DNA of 64,000 bases, from NCBI RefSeq assembly GCF_005222845.1, contig NZ_STFZ01000022.1:1-64000 (forward strand). Reading direction: 5' to 3'. Position 1 is the stretch's first letter. Every line of letters begins with the position of its first letter. This document shows positions 16,615 through 25,191 of this stretch, piece by piece. The stretch comes from Rhizobium sp. FY34 (GTDB taxonomy: Bacteria > Pseudomonadota > Alphaproteobacteria > Rhizobiales > Rhizobiaceae). The notes under the pieces are model-generated. The model made no database searches. It saw only the letters and a program-made list of their open reading frames with translations, and was not told the origin of the DNA. A program made the position numbers and the translations under genes.

Positions 16615-17442
16615 TCAATCCCAATGCGGCGGGCGCAGGTGCGCGGGGTTGACGATGCGGCCATCGGCTTTGGCCAGTGCCTGCACCGCCTGCATTTCCT
16701 CGTCCGACAGGGCAAAATCGAACAGGTCGAAATTTTCCTTGAGCCGGCTTTCGGTCGCGGTTTTGGACAGGGCGATCACGCCCTCCTGCTGCACGGCCCA
16801 GCGCAGAGCCACCTGGGCTGCCGTCTTGCCATGCTTTGCGCCTATGTCTTTCAGTACCTCCTCCTTCGGCACTTTGCCATCGGCCATCAGATAATAGGCG
16901 GTCAGCGAAATCCCGTGGCTGCGGGCTGCAGCGAGCAATGTCCGCTGGTCCAGATAGGGGTGAAATTCCACCTGGTTGGTGGCAAGCGGCGCCTCGGACA
17001 GTTTTGCCGCTTCCTCCATCATCTCGATGTTGAAATTGGAAATGCCGATATGCTTCACCTTGCCGGCACGGTGAGCCGCGTTCAGGCTTTCCATGCGCTC
17101 GGCAAGCGGCACGTCGCTTTGCGGCCAGTGCAAAAGCAGCAGATCGACATGATCGGTCTTCAGCTTTGTCAGGCTCTCGTCCACCGAGGCTGCAAAATCC
17201 TTGGCGGCGAATTTATCGACCCAGACTTTCGTGGTGAGGAAGATCTCGTCGCGCGGCACGCCGGATGTGGCAATCGCCTGGCCGACTTCCGCCTCATTGC
17301 CATAGATCTGCGCCGTATCGATATGGCGAAAGCCGAGTTCGATGGCTTTCGGCAGCACGCGCAGCACATCGGCGCCGGGCATGCGGAACGTGCCGAAACC
17401 GAGTGCCGGGATATTGGCGCCATTGGCGTTTACTGAGTGCAT
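16615..17442 (-). CDS. Aldo/keto reductase (NADPH-dependent)
   Basis: A 275-residue TIM-barrel oxidoreductase that reduces aldehydes or ketones, of the 2,5-diketo-gluconate reductase-like group. The catalytic tetrad is in place: D42 and Y47 (IDTAQIYGNE), K72 (TTKVW) and H105 (LLLLHWP). The NADPH-binding end has SKTATESRLKENFD. The start at 17442 is set by AAGGAG 6 bases upstream; the open frame runs 166 codons further but that part lacks family similarity. Confidence 0.92.
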   Translation of the reverse strand: MHSVNANGANIPALGFGTFRMPGADVLRVLPKAIELGFRHIDTAQIYGNEAEVGQAIATSGVPRDEIFLTTKVWVDKFAAKDFAASVDESLTKLKTDHVDLLLLHWPQSDVPLAERMESLNAAHRAGKVKHIGISNFNIEMMEEAAKLSEAPLATNQVEFHPYLDQRTLLAAARSHGISLTAYYLMADGKVPKEEVLKDIGAKHGKTAAQVALRWAVQQEGVIALSKTATESRLKENFDLFDFALSDEEMQAVQALAKADGRIVNPAHLRPPHWD

Positions 17443-17684
17443 TCTACTCTCCTTGTCAAACAATCGGCCCTTTGCGCGCTGGCGCGCATGGGTGAAATCG
17501 GCCATAGCGGATGGCGTCACATCTTTTGCGCTCCGACACGACAGCAGTTCCGCCGGTCTCTGTATCTTGTCCAAAAAAACGAGGGCGCAAGGCCCGTAGC
17601 CGTGTTGCGCAAAAAAATCCGACGGTGCATCGAATTTGTGCCCCATAGAGCGTGTTTCATGCCAAGCAACAAGAATGAGGGACG

Positions 17685-17852
17685 ATGCGTATTTTCTGGT
17701 GTCTGTTGTGGCTTGCGGTGCTGATTGCCATTGTGTTGAGCATCCCGCTGATTGATGGCTCAGCCATCCATTTCGAAACCCGCTCCAGCGGTCAGGGTCA
17801 GGGCCAGGGCCAAGGGCAGGAGAGCCCGCTTCTGCCCATGCCGCGCCAGTGA
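17685..17852 (+). CDS. Small membrane protein with a Gln-Gly repeat
   Basis: A 55-residue frame with one hydrophobic segment (residues 3-20, IFWCLLWLAVLIAIVLSI) and a periplasmic-looking tail carrying four or five consecutive Gln-Gly pairs (about 36-45) encoded by near-identical CAGGGC codons, then PLLPMPRQ. GAGG lies just upstream of the ATG. It stands between the aldo/keto reductase and ilvE-like genes with no overlapping gene. I do not recognise a family. A chance frame cannot be excluded. Confidence 0.45.
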   Translation: MRIFWCLLWLAVLIAIVLSIPLIDGSAIHFETRSSGQGQGQGQGQESPLLPMPRQ

Positions 17853-18054
17853 ACAGGTGGCCTCCCGCAGCGCCAATCATCACGCGATCTGATGGGTTCA
17901 TTCGGCGCAATGCTGGCTCGCGAACAGCGATGTCCGCCAAAGGCCATGCGCAAGCAATATTCTTTCGAAGGCTGCCCGGCGCGCAGAAAATCCTTGACCT
18001 TCCGCTGCTTGGCGGCCTTCACTTGGCCAAAATCTGCAAGTCAAGGAGACGATC

Positions 18055-18942
18055 ATGCCCGTCGATACAACGCCCCGCAGCGCCACCCTTACCTTTGTCG
18101 ACGGGCAGTGGGTGAGCGGCAATCCGCCGCTGATCGGCCCCACCTCGCATGCCATGTGGCTGGGTTCGACAGTGTTTGACGGCGCCCGCTGGTTCGATGG
18201 CATGTCGCCGGATCTCGACCTGCATTGCGAACGCGTCAACCGCTCGGCCCTCAACATGGGCATGAAGCCGGTGATGGAAGCAGCCGAAATCGAGGCGCTG
18301 GCACTGGAAGGCGTCAAGAAATTCGACGGCCAGACGGCGATCTACATCAAGCCGATGTACTGGGCCGAACATGGCCTGTCCTATTCGGTCGTGGCACCGG
18401 ATCCCGATTCCACCCGTTTTGCGCTTTGCCTATTCGAGGCGCCGATGCACACGGCAAAGCCCGGCTCGATCACCGTTTCGCCGTTTCGCCGGCCGAACCC
18501 GGAAGTTGCCATGACCGGTGCCAAGACCGGCAGCCTCTATCCCAATAGCGGACGGGCCATCATCGAGGCGCGCGGCCGCGGCTTTGAAAACGCCCTGATG
18601 CGTGACCTGAACGGCAATGTTGCCGAAACCGCATCCTCCAACATCTTCCTGGCCAAGGATGGCGTGGTGATGACGCCAGTGCCGAACGGCACGTTTCTGG
18701 CCGGCATTACCCGTTCGCGCGTCATCACGCTTCTGCGCGGTGCCGGCATCGAGGTGCGCGAATGCACGCTGACGGTGGAGGATTTCCACGCAGCCGACGA
18801 GATCTTCACCTCCGGCAATTATTCCAAGATCGCACCGATCAACCGCCTCGACGAGCGCGAATTCCAGGAAGGCCCTGTCGCCCGCAAGGCGCTGGCGCTG
18901 TACATGGATTGGGCGCGTTCGACGACAAAGGCTGCCGCGTAA
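18055..18942 (+). CDS. Branched-chain amino acid aminotransferase (class IV)
   Basis: A 295-residue fold-type IV PLP enzyme that interconverts branched-chain amino acids and their 2-oxo acids. The PLP lysine is K157 in TGAKTGSLYPNSGRA. GNVAETASSNIFLAKDG (about 189-205) and LAGITRSRVITLLRGAGIEV (about 221-240) are cofactor and phosphate-binding parts, and FHAADEIFTSGNYSKIAPI closes the active site. GGAGACGATC precedes the start. Class IV enzymes include D-amino acid transaminases, but the length and motifs fit IlvE best. Confidence 0.9.
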   Translation: MPVDTTPRSATLTFVDGQWVSGNPPLIGPTSHAMWLGSTVFDGARWFDGMSPDLDLHCERVNRSALNMGMKPVMEAAEIEALALEGVKKFDGQTAIYIKPMYWAEHGLSYSVVAPDPDSTRFALCLFEAPMHTAKPGSITVSPFRRPNPEVAMTGAKTGSLYPNSGRAIIEARGRGFENALMRDLNGNVAETASSNIFLAKDGVVMTPVPNGTFLAGITRSRVITLLRGAGIEVRECTLTVEDFHAADEIFTSGNYSKIAPINRLDEREFQEGPVARKALALYMDWARSTTKAAA

Positions 18943-19002
18943 ACCATCGGTCTTTCAAGCGATCGGGGAGGGGCGTCATGGGGCGCCCTTTGTCTCGCCG
19001 CC

Positions 19003-19914
19003 CTATGCCGCCTGCCGATAGGCGAGCACGCTGCCGCGCCCGGCTGCCTTGGCGGTATAGAGGGCCTGGTCGGCTGCCCGCGTCAGGCTGGGGATATCGC
19101 CGGCGTCTCTTGGAAAAGTGGCATAGCCGATTGTCACGCCGATCGTCAGGCTATTGCCCTCGAATTCCACCGGATGGGCGACGCAGGCGGCAAGCCGCTG
19201 CGCCAGCGCCTTGGCATTGACCACCAGATCGTCTTCCGGGGTGAGGAACACGAATTCGTCGCCGCCAAAGCGTGCCGCGAAATCCTGGCCATCGAGACAT
19301 TCGTGGAAGCGGCGGCCAATTTCGCGCAGCACGGCATCGCCGGCGGCATGGCCATGCACATCATTGATGGATTTGAACAGATCGAGATCGGCCATCAGCA
19401 GCGAAAAGGAGCGGTTCTCCGCCGCCTGCCTGTGATGCAAACGCTCTGCCTCCGCCTCAAAGCCGGCACGGTTGGCAAGACCCGTCAGCACATCATGGCG
19501 CGCCAGATAGGACATCTGCCGCTCGGCCAGAATATGATCGGTAATGTCTTTCTGGGTCGAGACGATGATCTGCCCGTCGATCAGCACGTCATGCACATCC
19601 ATGATCCGTCCGCCGATCTCCACCTGCGCCCTGTTCCAGCCCTTGCGCAAAAGTTCCTGCCGGGCCGCTTCGAAATAGGCTTGCGGATCGACACCCCATT
19701 TGCCGGCCGCACCGGAGCGCGCATAGTCGGCCAAGTCGACATAGCTATGGATCGGGTCGTCGATCTGCGGATGATAAAACTCCCGGAACCGCCGGTTCAT
19801 ATAGACCGCTTTGCCATCCAGGGTGAACAGGGCAACACAGACCGGAAGATGCTCCATTGCCAAGACCATGGCCGCATGTTCGCTTATGCTGCGTGCGTAT
19901 AGTTTGGTTTCCAT
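19003..19914 (-). CDS. PAS-GGDEF diguanylate cyclase
   Basis: A 303-residue cytoplasmic enzyme making cyclic di-GMP from two GTP. A PAS-like sensor (LPVCVALFTLDGKAVYMNRRF, about 23-43) and a linker helix precede the GGDEF domain from about residue 135 (RHDVLTGLANRAGF). The signature is intact GGDEF at 217-221. The inhibitory-site RxxD expected just upstream is replaced by D208-G-Q-D211, so product inhibition may be absent. The ATG at 19914 is preferred to a TTG 18 bases upstream. No transmembrane segment is seen. Confidence 0.9.
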   Translation of the reverse strand: METKLYARSISEHAAMVLAMEHLPVCVALFTLDGKAVYMNRRFREFYHPQIDDPIHSYVDLADYARSGAAGKWGVDPQAYFEAARQELLRKGWNRAQVEIGGRIMDVHDVLIDGQIIVSTQKDITDHILAERQMSYLARHDVLTGLANRAGFEAEAERLHHRQAAENRSFSLLMADLDLFKSINDVHGHAAGDAVLREIGRRFHECLDGQDFAARFGGDEFVFLTPEDDLVVNAKALAQRLAACVAHPVEFEGNSLTIGVTIGYATFPRDAGDIPSLTRAADQALYTAKAAGRGSVLAYRQAA

Positions 19915-20221
19915 GGATACCCCGCCGTACAAATCCCCAGTGATGCTAGGAAATCCGGGTGAACAACCAATGAAAGACTTGCCGAAACGCGATACAATGT
20001 AGTTTCAACTTATAGTTGCGCGAAACATTTGAACTCTTAACCTCGGCTGAAGGGGTATTGCACCGCAATGGTATTGCCCGCTCCTGTGGCCGGGTGCCGA
20101 TGCAAGGATTTGCCATCCTATCGGAAATTTGCCTTTCCACAGGTTGCCACGTGGCGTCGGGGAACCTATGTTCCGCTCACCTCACGCTTATTCGATCTCG
20201 ATGCCAAGAGGAGATGATTTC

Positions 20222-20824
20222 ATGGCCTTCGAACTTCCGGAACTTCCCTACGCCTACGATTCGCTGAACCCTTTCATGTCGGCGGAAACGCTGGAATTCC
20301 ACCACGACAAGCACCACAAGGCCTATGTCGACAACGGCAACAAGCTGGCCGTTGAAGCCGGCATGGCCGATCTGTCGGTCGAAGATGTCGTCAAGAAGTC
20401 GTTCGGCACGCATGCCGGCCTCTTCAACAATGCCGCCCAGCACTACAACCACATCCATTTCTGGAAGTGGATGAAGAAGGACGGCGGCGGCAAGGTTCTG
20501 CCGGGCAAGCTTCAGGCTGCCATCGACAGCGATCTGGGCGGCTATGACAAGTTCAAGGCTGATTTCATTGCTGCCGGCACCACGCAGTTCGGCTCCGGCT
20601 GGGCTTGGCTTTCGGTGAAGGATGGCAAGCTCGTCATCTCCAAGACCCCGAATGGCGAAAACCCGCTCGTGCATGGCGCTTCGCCCATCCTCGGCGTCGA
20701 TGTCTGGGAACATTCCTATTACATCGATTATCGCAATGCCCGTCCGAAATATCTCGAAGCTTTCGTCGACAGCCTGATCAACTGGGATTACGTGCTGGAA
20801 ATGTACGAAGCTGCTTCGAAGTAA
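20222..20824 (+). CDS. sodB: Superoxide dismutase (Fe/Mn family)
   Basis: A 200-residue cytoplasmic enzyme that disproportionates superoxide. Metal ligands fall in ETLEFHHDKHHKAY (H27), AAQHYNHIHFW (second histidine), and DVWEHSYYIDYRN (aspartate and third histidine). The glutamine of NNAAQHYNH is placed as in iron SODs, but Fe versus Mn cannot be settled by eye. The start at 20222 is fixed by GAGGAG 8 bases upstream and by the MAFELPELPYAYDSL opening. A strong terminator follows. Confidence 0.93.
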   Translation: MAFELPELPYAYDSLNPFMSAETLEFHHDKHHKAYVDNGNKLAVEAGMADLSVEDVVKKSFGTHAGLFNNAAQHYNHIHFWKWMKKDGGGKVLPGKLQAAIDSDLGGYDKFKADFIAAGTTQFGSGWAWLSVKDGKLVISKTPNGENPLVHGASPILGVDVWEHSYYIDYRNARPKYLEAFVDSLINWDYVLEMYEAASK

Positions 20825-20852
20825 TCTTTCGAACCGCAATGCCTTTCAAAAA

Positions 20853-20884
20853 ACGCCCGGCCGGTTTTCCCGCCGGGCGTTTTT
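20853..20884 (+). terminator. Rho-independent terminator of sodB
   Basis: A 9-bp GC-rich stem (ACGCCCGGC at 20853-20861 and GCCGGGCGT at 20872-20880) is followed by a TTTT run. It begins 28 bases after the sodB stop. Confidence 0.9.
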
Positions 20885-20938
20885 CATGCAACAGAACCTG
20901 TCACAGGCATGTCACGTCTCGGGCCTATCTCGCTTTGC

Positions 20939-21847
20939 ATGTCGCAAGAACCCATTCTCCGCTTCGGCGTCATCGCCGATCCCCAATATGCCGATCTTGA
21001 CCCCAACCGGGCGCTCGACCGGCATTTCCGCCAAAGCCTTGCCAAGCTGTCGCAGGCCATCGGCACATTCGAGGGCGAGGATCTCGATTTCATCGTCACG
21101 CTCGGCGATCTGATCGATCGCGGTTGGGAGAATTTCGAAGCACCGCTCGAAATCTATCGGCGCTCGCGCCATGAATGCCTGTTCCTGCCCGGCAATCATG
21201 ATTTTCTGGTGAAGCCGGAACGCATAGCCGAGGTCTATGACAAGCTCGGCATGCCATCGCCCTATTACAGTTTCGTGCGCTCCGGCATCCGCTTCATCGT
21301 CACCGATTGCTGCGAGGAAAGCCTGTTTGCAACCGCAGCCGATCCGGCCCGGCATGCGAGAGCCAAGGCGCGGCTGGAGCGTCTGGAAGCGGCCGGTGCC
21401 CAGAATGCCAAGGATTGGAATGCCGGCATTTCCGAGCGCCAGTTCGCCTGGATTGCCGGCCAGCTGGAAACGGCGCGGGCCTCCGACCAGACAGTCATCG
21501 TCCTCGGCCATTATCCGCTTCATCCGCAAACCGACCATGCGCTCTGGGATGCCGGCGCGCTTGCCGAGCTTTTGTCCAGCGCTCCGCATCTGCTGGCCTA
21601 TCTCTGCGGTCATGACCATCGGGGCGGGCTCGCCAAGGCTGGCCATTGCTGGTTCTTCAACGCCATGGGCATGGTGGATACCGAGGAAGACAATGCTTTT
21701 TGCGTCGTCGAAATCCATGCCGATCGCATCGAGATCCGTGGTTTCGGGCGCGAACAGAACAGGACATTGCCTTTGTCCACCCTCTTGCATCAGGAGCGTT
21801 CACATCTTGGTGTGCTCGCAAAAACGTCATTTCTTTCAGATGCGTAG
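20939..21847 (+). CDS. Metallophosphoesterase, ADP-ribose/CDP-alcohol diphosphatase-like
   Basis: A 302-residue calcineurin-like phosphoesterase. Metal-binding motifs are present in order: RFGVIADPQYAD (D-x-Q variant of D-x-H), TLGDLIDRG, LPGNHDF, LGHYPLHP and CGHDHRGGL. The D-P-Q first motif and NHDF-type block resemble the Mn-dependent ADP-ribose/CDP-alcohol pyrophosphatases, so nucleoside-diphosphate-linked substrates are likely. The start is uncertain; an in-frame ATG at 20909 lies 30 bases upstream and neither has a good ribosome site. Confidence 0.75.
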   Translation: MSQEPILRFGVIADPQYADLDPNRALDRHFRQSLAKLSQAIGTFEGEDLDFIVTLGDLIDRGWENFEAPLEIYRRSRHECLFLPGNHDFLVKPERIAEVYDKLGMPSPYYSFVRSGIRFIVTDCCEESLFATAADPARHARAKARLERLEAAGAQNAKDWNAGISERQFAWIAGQLETARASDQTVIVLGHYPLHPQTDHALWDAGALAELLSSAPHLLAYLCGHDHRGGLAKAGHCWFFNAMGMVDTEEDNAFCVVEIHADRIEIRGFGREQNRTLPLSTLLHQERSHLGVLAKTSFLSDA

Positions 21848-21913
21848 GGTGTAATCATTCAAGGGTACAAAGTGCCGCGGGGTCCGTCTGGCGCTGATCA
21901 AGGGGAGACTTTC

Positions 21914-22357
21914 ATGAATTTCAAAATGGTAACTGCTGCCGCCCTGGCGCTCTGTCTTGGCGCGAGCGCCGTGTTCGCCGCTGGCGAACCACAGGTCGTT
22001 CGCCAGGATCTGATGAAGAAAATCGGTGGCTCGCTCGGTGCGCTCGGCGCCATTGCCAAGGGGCAGAAGCCCTATGACGCCGAAGCGGTGAAGACGGCGC
22101 TTTCGACGATCAGTGCCTCTGCCAAGGATTTCCCCAATCATTTCCCGGCCGGCTCTGAAACCGGTTTTGAGACGGAAGCCGCTCCGGCCATCTGGCAGAA
22201 TATGGCAGACTTCAAGGCGAAGGCTGCAAAGCTTTCCACTGATGCCGATACGGTTCTGGCCGCTATGCCGGCCGATTCCGCCGGCGTTGGCCAGGCGCTG
22301 CAGACACTCGGCGCCGAATGCGGCGCCTGCCACCAGCCCTACCGCCTGAAGCGCTGA
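21914..22357 (+). CDS. Cytochrome c' / c556 family protein
   Basis: A 147-residue periplasmic class II cytochrome c. A Sec signal peptide (AAALALCLGASAVFAAG, cleavage near residue 23) is followed by a four-helix bundle with the haem-binding CGACH close to the C terminus. Electron transfer or gas binding are the known roles of the family; which applies here is unknown. AGGGGAGA lies upstream of the ATG at 21914. The next gene also encodes a cytochrome c, so the two may function together. Confidence 0.9.
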   Translation: MNFKMVTAAALALCLGASAVFAAGEPQVVRQDLMKKIGGSLGALGAIAKGQKPYDAEAVKTALSTISASAKDFPNHFPAGSETGFETEAAPAIWQNMADFKAKAAKLSTDADTVLAAMPADSAGVGQALQTLGAECGACHQPYRLKR

Positions 22358-22377
22358 TTTCGCCCTCACGTCTTTGA

Positions 22378-22405
22378 CCGCCGCCCCGGACCTTCCGGGC
22401 GGCGG
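22378..22405 (+). terminator. Hairpin between the two cytochrome c genes
   Basis: CCGCCGCCCCGG and CCGGGCGGCGG form an 11-bp stem with one bulged C and loop ACCTT. A TTTTT run comes 10 bases later, so it is a weak or attenuating terminator. Confidence 0.5.
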
Positions 22406-22462
22406 CATTGCCTGTTTTTGTATTTTACCTGATCATTGAACTCACCTGCGAGCGGACATCCC

Positions 22463-23377
22463 ATGGCGTTGAACTGGACCAGAGTGCTAACCGCCGGCGT
22501 GGTTCTGGCCGGTCTCGGCGGCGGGCTTGCCTATGCGCTGACCAGGCCATCTGCGCATCCCGCACAATACTGGACTGGGCTCGGGACACCGGATCTGGCG
22601 AATGGCGAAACGCTGTTCTGGGCCGGCGGCTGTGCCAGTTGTCATGCGGCCAAGGATGCCGAAGGCGAGGGCCTGAAGGTTCTGTCCGGCGGGCGGGCGC
22701 TGCCCACGCCGTTTGGCACCTTCCACGTTCCCAATATTTCGCCCGATCAGAAGGCCGGTATCGGCGCCTGGACGCTGGCGCAGTTCGGCGATGCGATGAC
22801 GCGTGGCGTGGGCGTCGATGGCGAGCATCTCTACCCCTCATTCCCCTATGGCTCCTATGCGCGGCTGACGGCAAAGGATGTCAACGATCTTTTCGGCTAT
22901 CTGAAAAGCCTGCCGGCCAATAGCAATGTCGCTGCCGCCCATGAACTGGGCTTTCCCTTCAATATCCGCCTGTCGCTCGGCGGCTGGAAGCTTCTCTATT
23001 TCACCGATCAGCCGCGTGTAGAGCTTGCCAATGCATCCGCTCAAGTGAAGCGCGGCCAATACCTGGTCGAAGGTCCGGGCCATTGTGGCGAATGCCATAC
23101 GCCGCGCAATGTGCTGGGCGGCTTCCAGAGCGGCATGTGGCTGGCCGGTGGCCCGAACCCGGAAGGCGAGGGGCGCATTCCCGATATCACGCCGGGCTCG
23201 CAGACGATCGGCGCCTGGAGCGCGGATGAAATCGTCGCCTATCTGGAAACCGGCTTCACGCCCGATTACGACAGTGTCGGTGGCTCCATGGTCGAGGTGC
23301 AGAAGAACATGACGCATCTGCCGAAAAGCGATCTCGAAGCGATTGCAGCCTATCTGAAGGCCGTTCCGGCACGGTGA
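22463..23377 (+). CDS. Membrane-anchored dihaem cytochrome c
   Basis: A 304-residue protein with an N-terminal hydrophobic anchor (VLTAGVVLAGLGGGLAYALT) and two cytochrome c domains, haem motifs CASCH (about 57-61) and CGECH (about 207-211). The layout, including PNISPDQKAGIGAWT and PDITPGSQTIGAWS as repeated blocks, resembles the cytochrome subunits of membrane-bound alcohol or sugar dehydrogenases. No dehydrogenase gene is adjacent, so it may serve the cytochrome c556 upstream or an unlinked enzyme. Confidence 0.88.
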   Translation: MALNWTRVLTAGVVLAGLGGGLAYALTRPSAHPAQYWTGLGTPDLANGETLFWAGGCASCHAAKDAEGEGLKVLSGGRALPTPFGTFHVPNISPDQKAGIGAWTLAQFGDAMTRGVGVDGEHLYPSFPYGSYARLTAKDVNDLFGYLKSLPANSNVAAAHELGFPFNIRLSLGGWKLLYFTDQPRVELANASAQVKRGQYLVEGPGHCGECHTPRNVLGGFQSGMWLAGGPNPEGEGRIPDITPGSQTIGAWSADEIVAYLETGFTPDYDSVGGSMVEVQKNMTHLPKSDLEAIAAYLKAVPAR

Positions 23378-23414
23378 CGGGCGAGGTTCGTCCGGCGTTC
23401 GACAGGACGGATGC

Positions 23415-23442
23415 TTGCAATAAGTGCTAGCATAGTTATAAT
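23415..23442 (+). promoter_or_regulatory. Promoter of the hicAB operon
   Basis: TTGCAA (23415-23420) and a perfect TATAAT (23437-23442) are separated by 16 bases. The palindrome TGCTAGCA (23425-23432) sits in the spacer, a good position for HicB autorepression. Confidence 0.7.
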
Positions 23443-23448
23443 CCGCCC

Positions 23449-23703
23449 ATGAACAACAAGCATCGGCGTGTCTTGCTGTCTATTTTCACAGACCCGGTTT
23501 CCGGCTCGATTGCCTGGACCGATATAGAGAGCCTGTTTCAGGCGGTCGGTTGTCGTGTCGTTGAAGGTTCGGGGTCGAGAGTGAAGTTCGAGAAGGACGG
23601 GACTATTGCCGCGTTCCACCGACCGCATCCAGACAAGCACGCCAAACGCTATCAGGTCCGGGACGCTCGCCTGTTCCTGACTGAGATTGGAGTGGAGCCA
23701 TGA
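23449..23703 (+). CDS. hicA: HicA toxin
   Basis: An 84-residue mRNA interferase with a dsRBD-like fold. WTDIESLFQAVGCRVVEGSGSR is the family N-terminal block and AAFHRPHPDKHAKRYQVRDAR holds the catalytic histidine. The gene overlaps hicB by four bases (ATGA), so the two are translationally coupled. Confidence 0.9.
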   Translation: MNNKHRRVLLSIFTDPVSGSIAWTDIESLFQAVGCRVVEGSGSRVKFEKDGTIAAFHRPHPDKHAKRYQVRDARLFLTEIGVEP

Positions 23704-24032
23704 ACACGTTGACCTATAAGGGCTATGCCGCACGCATCGAATTTGACGGCGATGATGAGATCTTTGTCGGGCATCTGGCGGGCATTGCCGATGTGGTCGG
23801 CTTTCACGCAGACACGGTCAGCGGGCTGAAGACCGCCTTTCGCGAGGCCGTCGATGACTATATCGACACATGCCTGAAGCTGTCGCGCACGCCCCAGAAA
23901 CCCTATTCCGGCAAGGTAATGTTCCGCATTGATCCGCAGGTGCATGCGCGGGCCGCCAAAGCTGCCGAACTCGCCGGCAAAAGCCTCAACGAATGGGCCG
24001 GCGACGTGCTGGCCAAGGCGTCGGGAGAGTGA
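23700..24032 (+). CDS. hicB: HicB antitoxin
   Basis: A 110-residue antitoxin. The N-terminal HicB fold (YKGYAARIEFDGDDEIFVGHL, GLKTAFREAVDDYIDTC) binds HicA. The C-terminal segment SGKVMFRIDPQVHARAAKAA and beyond is a ribbon-helix-helix DNA-binding domain. It should neutralise HicA and repress the promoter at 23415-23442. Confidence 0.9.
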   Translation: MNTLTYKGYAARIEFDGDDEIFVGHLAGIADVVGFHADTVSGLKTAFREAVDDYIDTCLKLSRTPQKPYSGKVMFRIDPQVHARAAKAAELAGKSLNEWAGDVLAKASGE

Positions 24033-24180
24033 GGGCTGCGCGGGTAGGCAGCTTGGCTGGGAAACGGCAGCTTTGCGCCAATGGCGGCCATTGCACCAAC
24101 CGCGAAACCGAATACGTTGGGAACGGCCGCTTCGTCGGCGATGTTGCCAGCAGTCGTACCAAGCTCGAAATCGGTGCCCT

Positions 24181-25056
24181 ATGTCTCTTCAAGCCACTAG
24201 AGATTTTCTAGAATTCCATTCTCTTCCAATCGATACCCTGACAAGCCTGCTCGAAAGAGCTGAACAACTCGCGGCCGATTGGGATAGCCACACCATGCCG
24301 CAAACCTTGAAAGGCAAGCGCATCGGCCTCATCGTTGATGATACAGGATGGCGAAATACTGCCGCCTTCGATCTCGGAGCAAAGGCGATGGGCGGCGTTG
24401 TGGTTCAACCACCGATCAGCTTCAACACCAGAGAAACTACTGCTGACCTCGCGGGCTACCTCGACAATTGGTTCGACCTCCTTGTCGTAAGAACAAAGGA
24501 ACTGGCTACCTTGAAGGAGCTGGCAGCAGCAATGCAGGCTCCCGTCATTAACGCGCGGACGAGGTCCAATCATCCATGTGAAACACTCGGCGATCTGGCC
24601 TATGTGAGGAAAATCAGAGGTTCATTGGACACGCTCAAAGTCGTCGGCATTGCCCCTGACGCCAATATTTTGCGTTCATGGGTCGAGGCTTCAAAGACAT
24701 TGCCGATAAACGTGGTTCAGGTGTATCCAGAGCGGTGGCACGTTACCGACCCAGCACTCATCAACATTAATTTCGAAGTAAGCCAAGATATCCACCACGT
24801 CTTAGAGGCTGACGTGATCGTAACAGATTCATGGCCGACGGATGCTCATGATGCTGAACTGATTAACTATCAGGTCACTGCAGCGGTTCTGAACGAATGC
24901 AAGAGCAACGCAATATTTCTGCCCTGTCCACCCGTCGCAAGGAACCAGGAAGTGACGGCAGATGCGATGGAACACAGCTCTTGCCAGAGCAGACAGGCAA
25001 AAGCGTTCTTGCTGCACGCGCAGAACGCTCTCATGGAATGGGCCACAAACGCATGA
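24181..25056 (+). CDS. Ornithine/aspartate carbamoyltransferase-like protein, altered substrate motif
   Basis: A 291-residue protein with the two-domain carbamoyltransferase layout. TLKGKRIGLIVDDTGWRNT aligns with the carbamoyl-phosphate block, but the catalytic STRTR is replaced by TGWRN (residues 55-59), keeping only one Arg. HPCE (131-134) replaces HPxQ, and FLPCPP replaces the ornithine-binding HCLP. So carbamoyl phosphate is unlikely to be bound in the usual way and another acyl or phosphate donor, or no catalysis, is possible. The DNA is less GC-rich than its neighbours, which suggests transfer. No arginine or pyrimidine gene is adjacent. The start at 24181 lacks a clear ribosome site. 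Confidence 0.7.
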   Translation: MSLQATRDFLEFHSLPIDTLTSLLERAEQLAADWDSHTMPQTLKGKRIGLIVDDTGWRNTAAFDLGAKAMGGVVVQPPISFNTRETTADLAGYLDNWFDLLVVRTKELATLKELAAAMQAPVINARTRSNHPCETLGDLAYVRKIRGSLDTLKVVGIAPDANILRSWVEASKTLPINVVQVYPERWHVTDPALININFEVSQDIHHVLEADVIVTDSWPTDAHDAELINYQVTAAVLNECKSNAIFLPCPPVARNQEVTADAMEHSSCQSRQAKAFLLHAQNALMEWATNA

Positions 25057-25060
25057 TGTC

Positions 25061-25191
25061 CGCTCAGGGCCAATATCAAACATCTCCGTTCACGCAAGCG
25101 GAAGTGTGTATGGGCATTGAACGGTGCCTTCCCGGCTCGCACCCACTCCCTACCGAAACTCCGCGCCAAACCCTGCAATCTCCGCTTCCGC
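25061..25191. repeat. Repeat copy A: duplicated 3' end of a DJ-1-like gene with its flank
   Basis: These 131 bases match 27301-27444 over most of their length, with about 13 bases missing and scattered substitutions. On the minus strand, 25191 down to about 25150 still codes for AEAEIAGFGAEFR and a stop, nearly the same as the end of the intact DJ-1-like gene at 27403. It is therefore the remnant of a diverged paralogue, directly joined to truncated cbtA. Confidence 0.75.

Noticed and set aside
16615..17940. Long N-terminal extension of the aldo/keto reductase
   Set aside because: The 166 extra codons have no family similarity, and a strong ribosome site precedes the ATG at 17442.
25057..25191. 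Cobalamin riboswitch upstream of cbtA
   Set aside because: The sequence here is the antisense end of a DJ-1-like gene; no B12-box or riboswitch core is visible.
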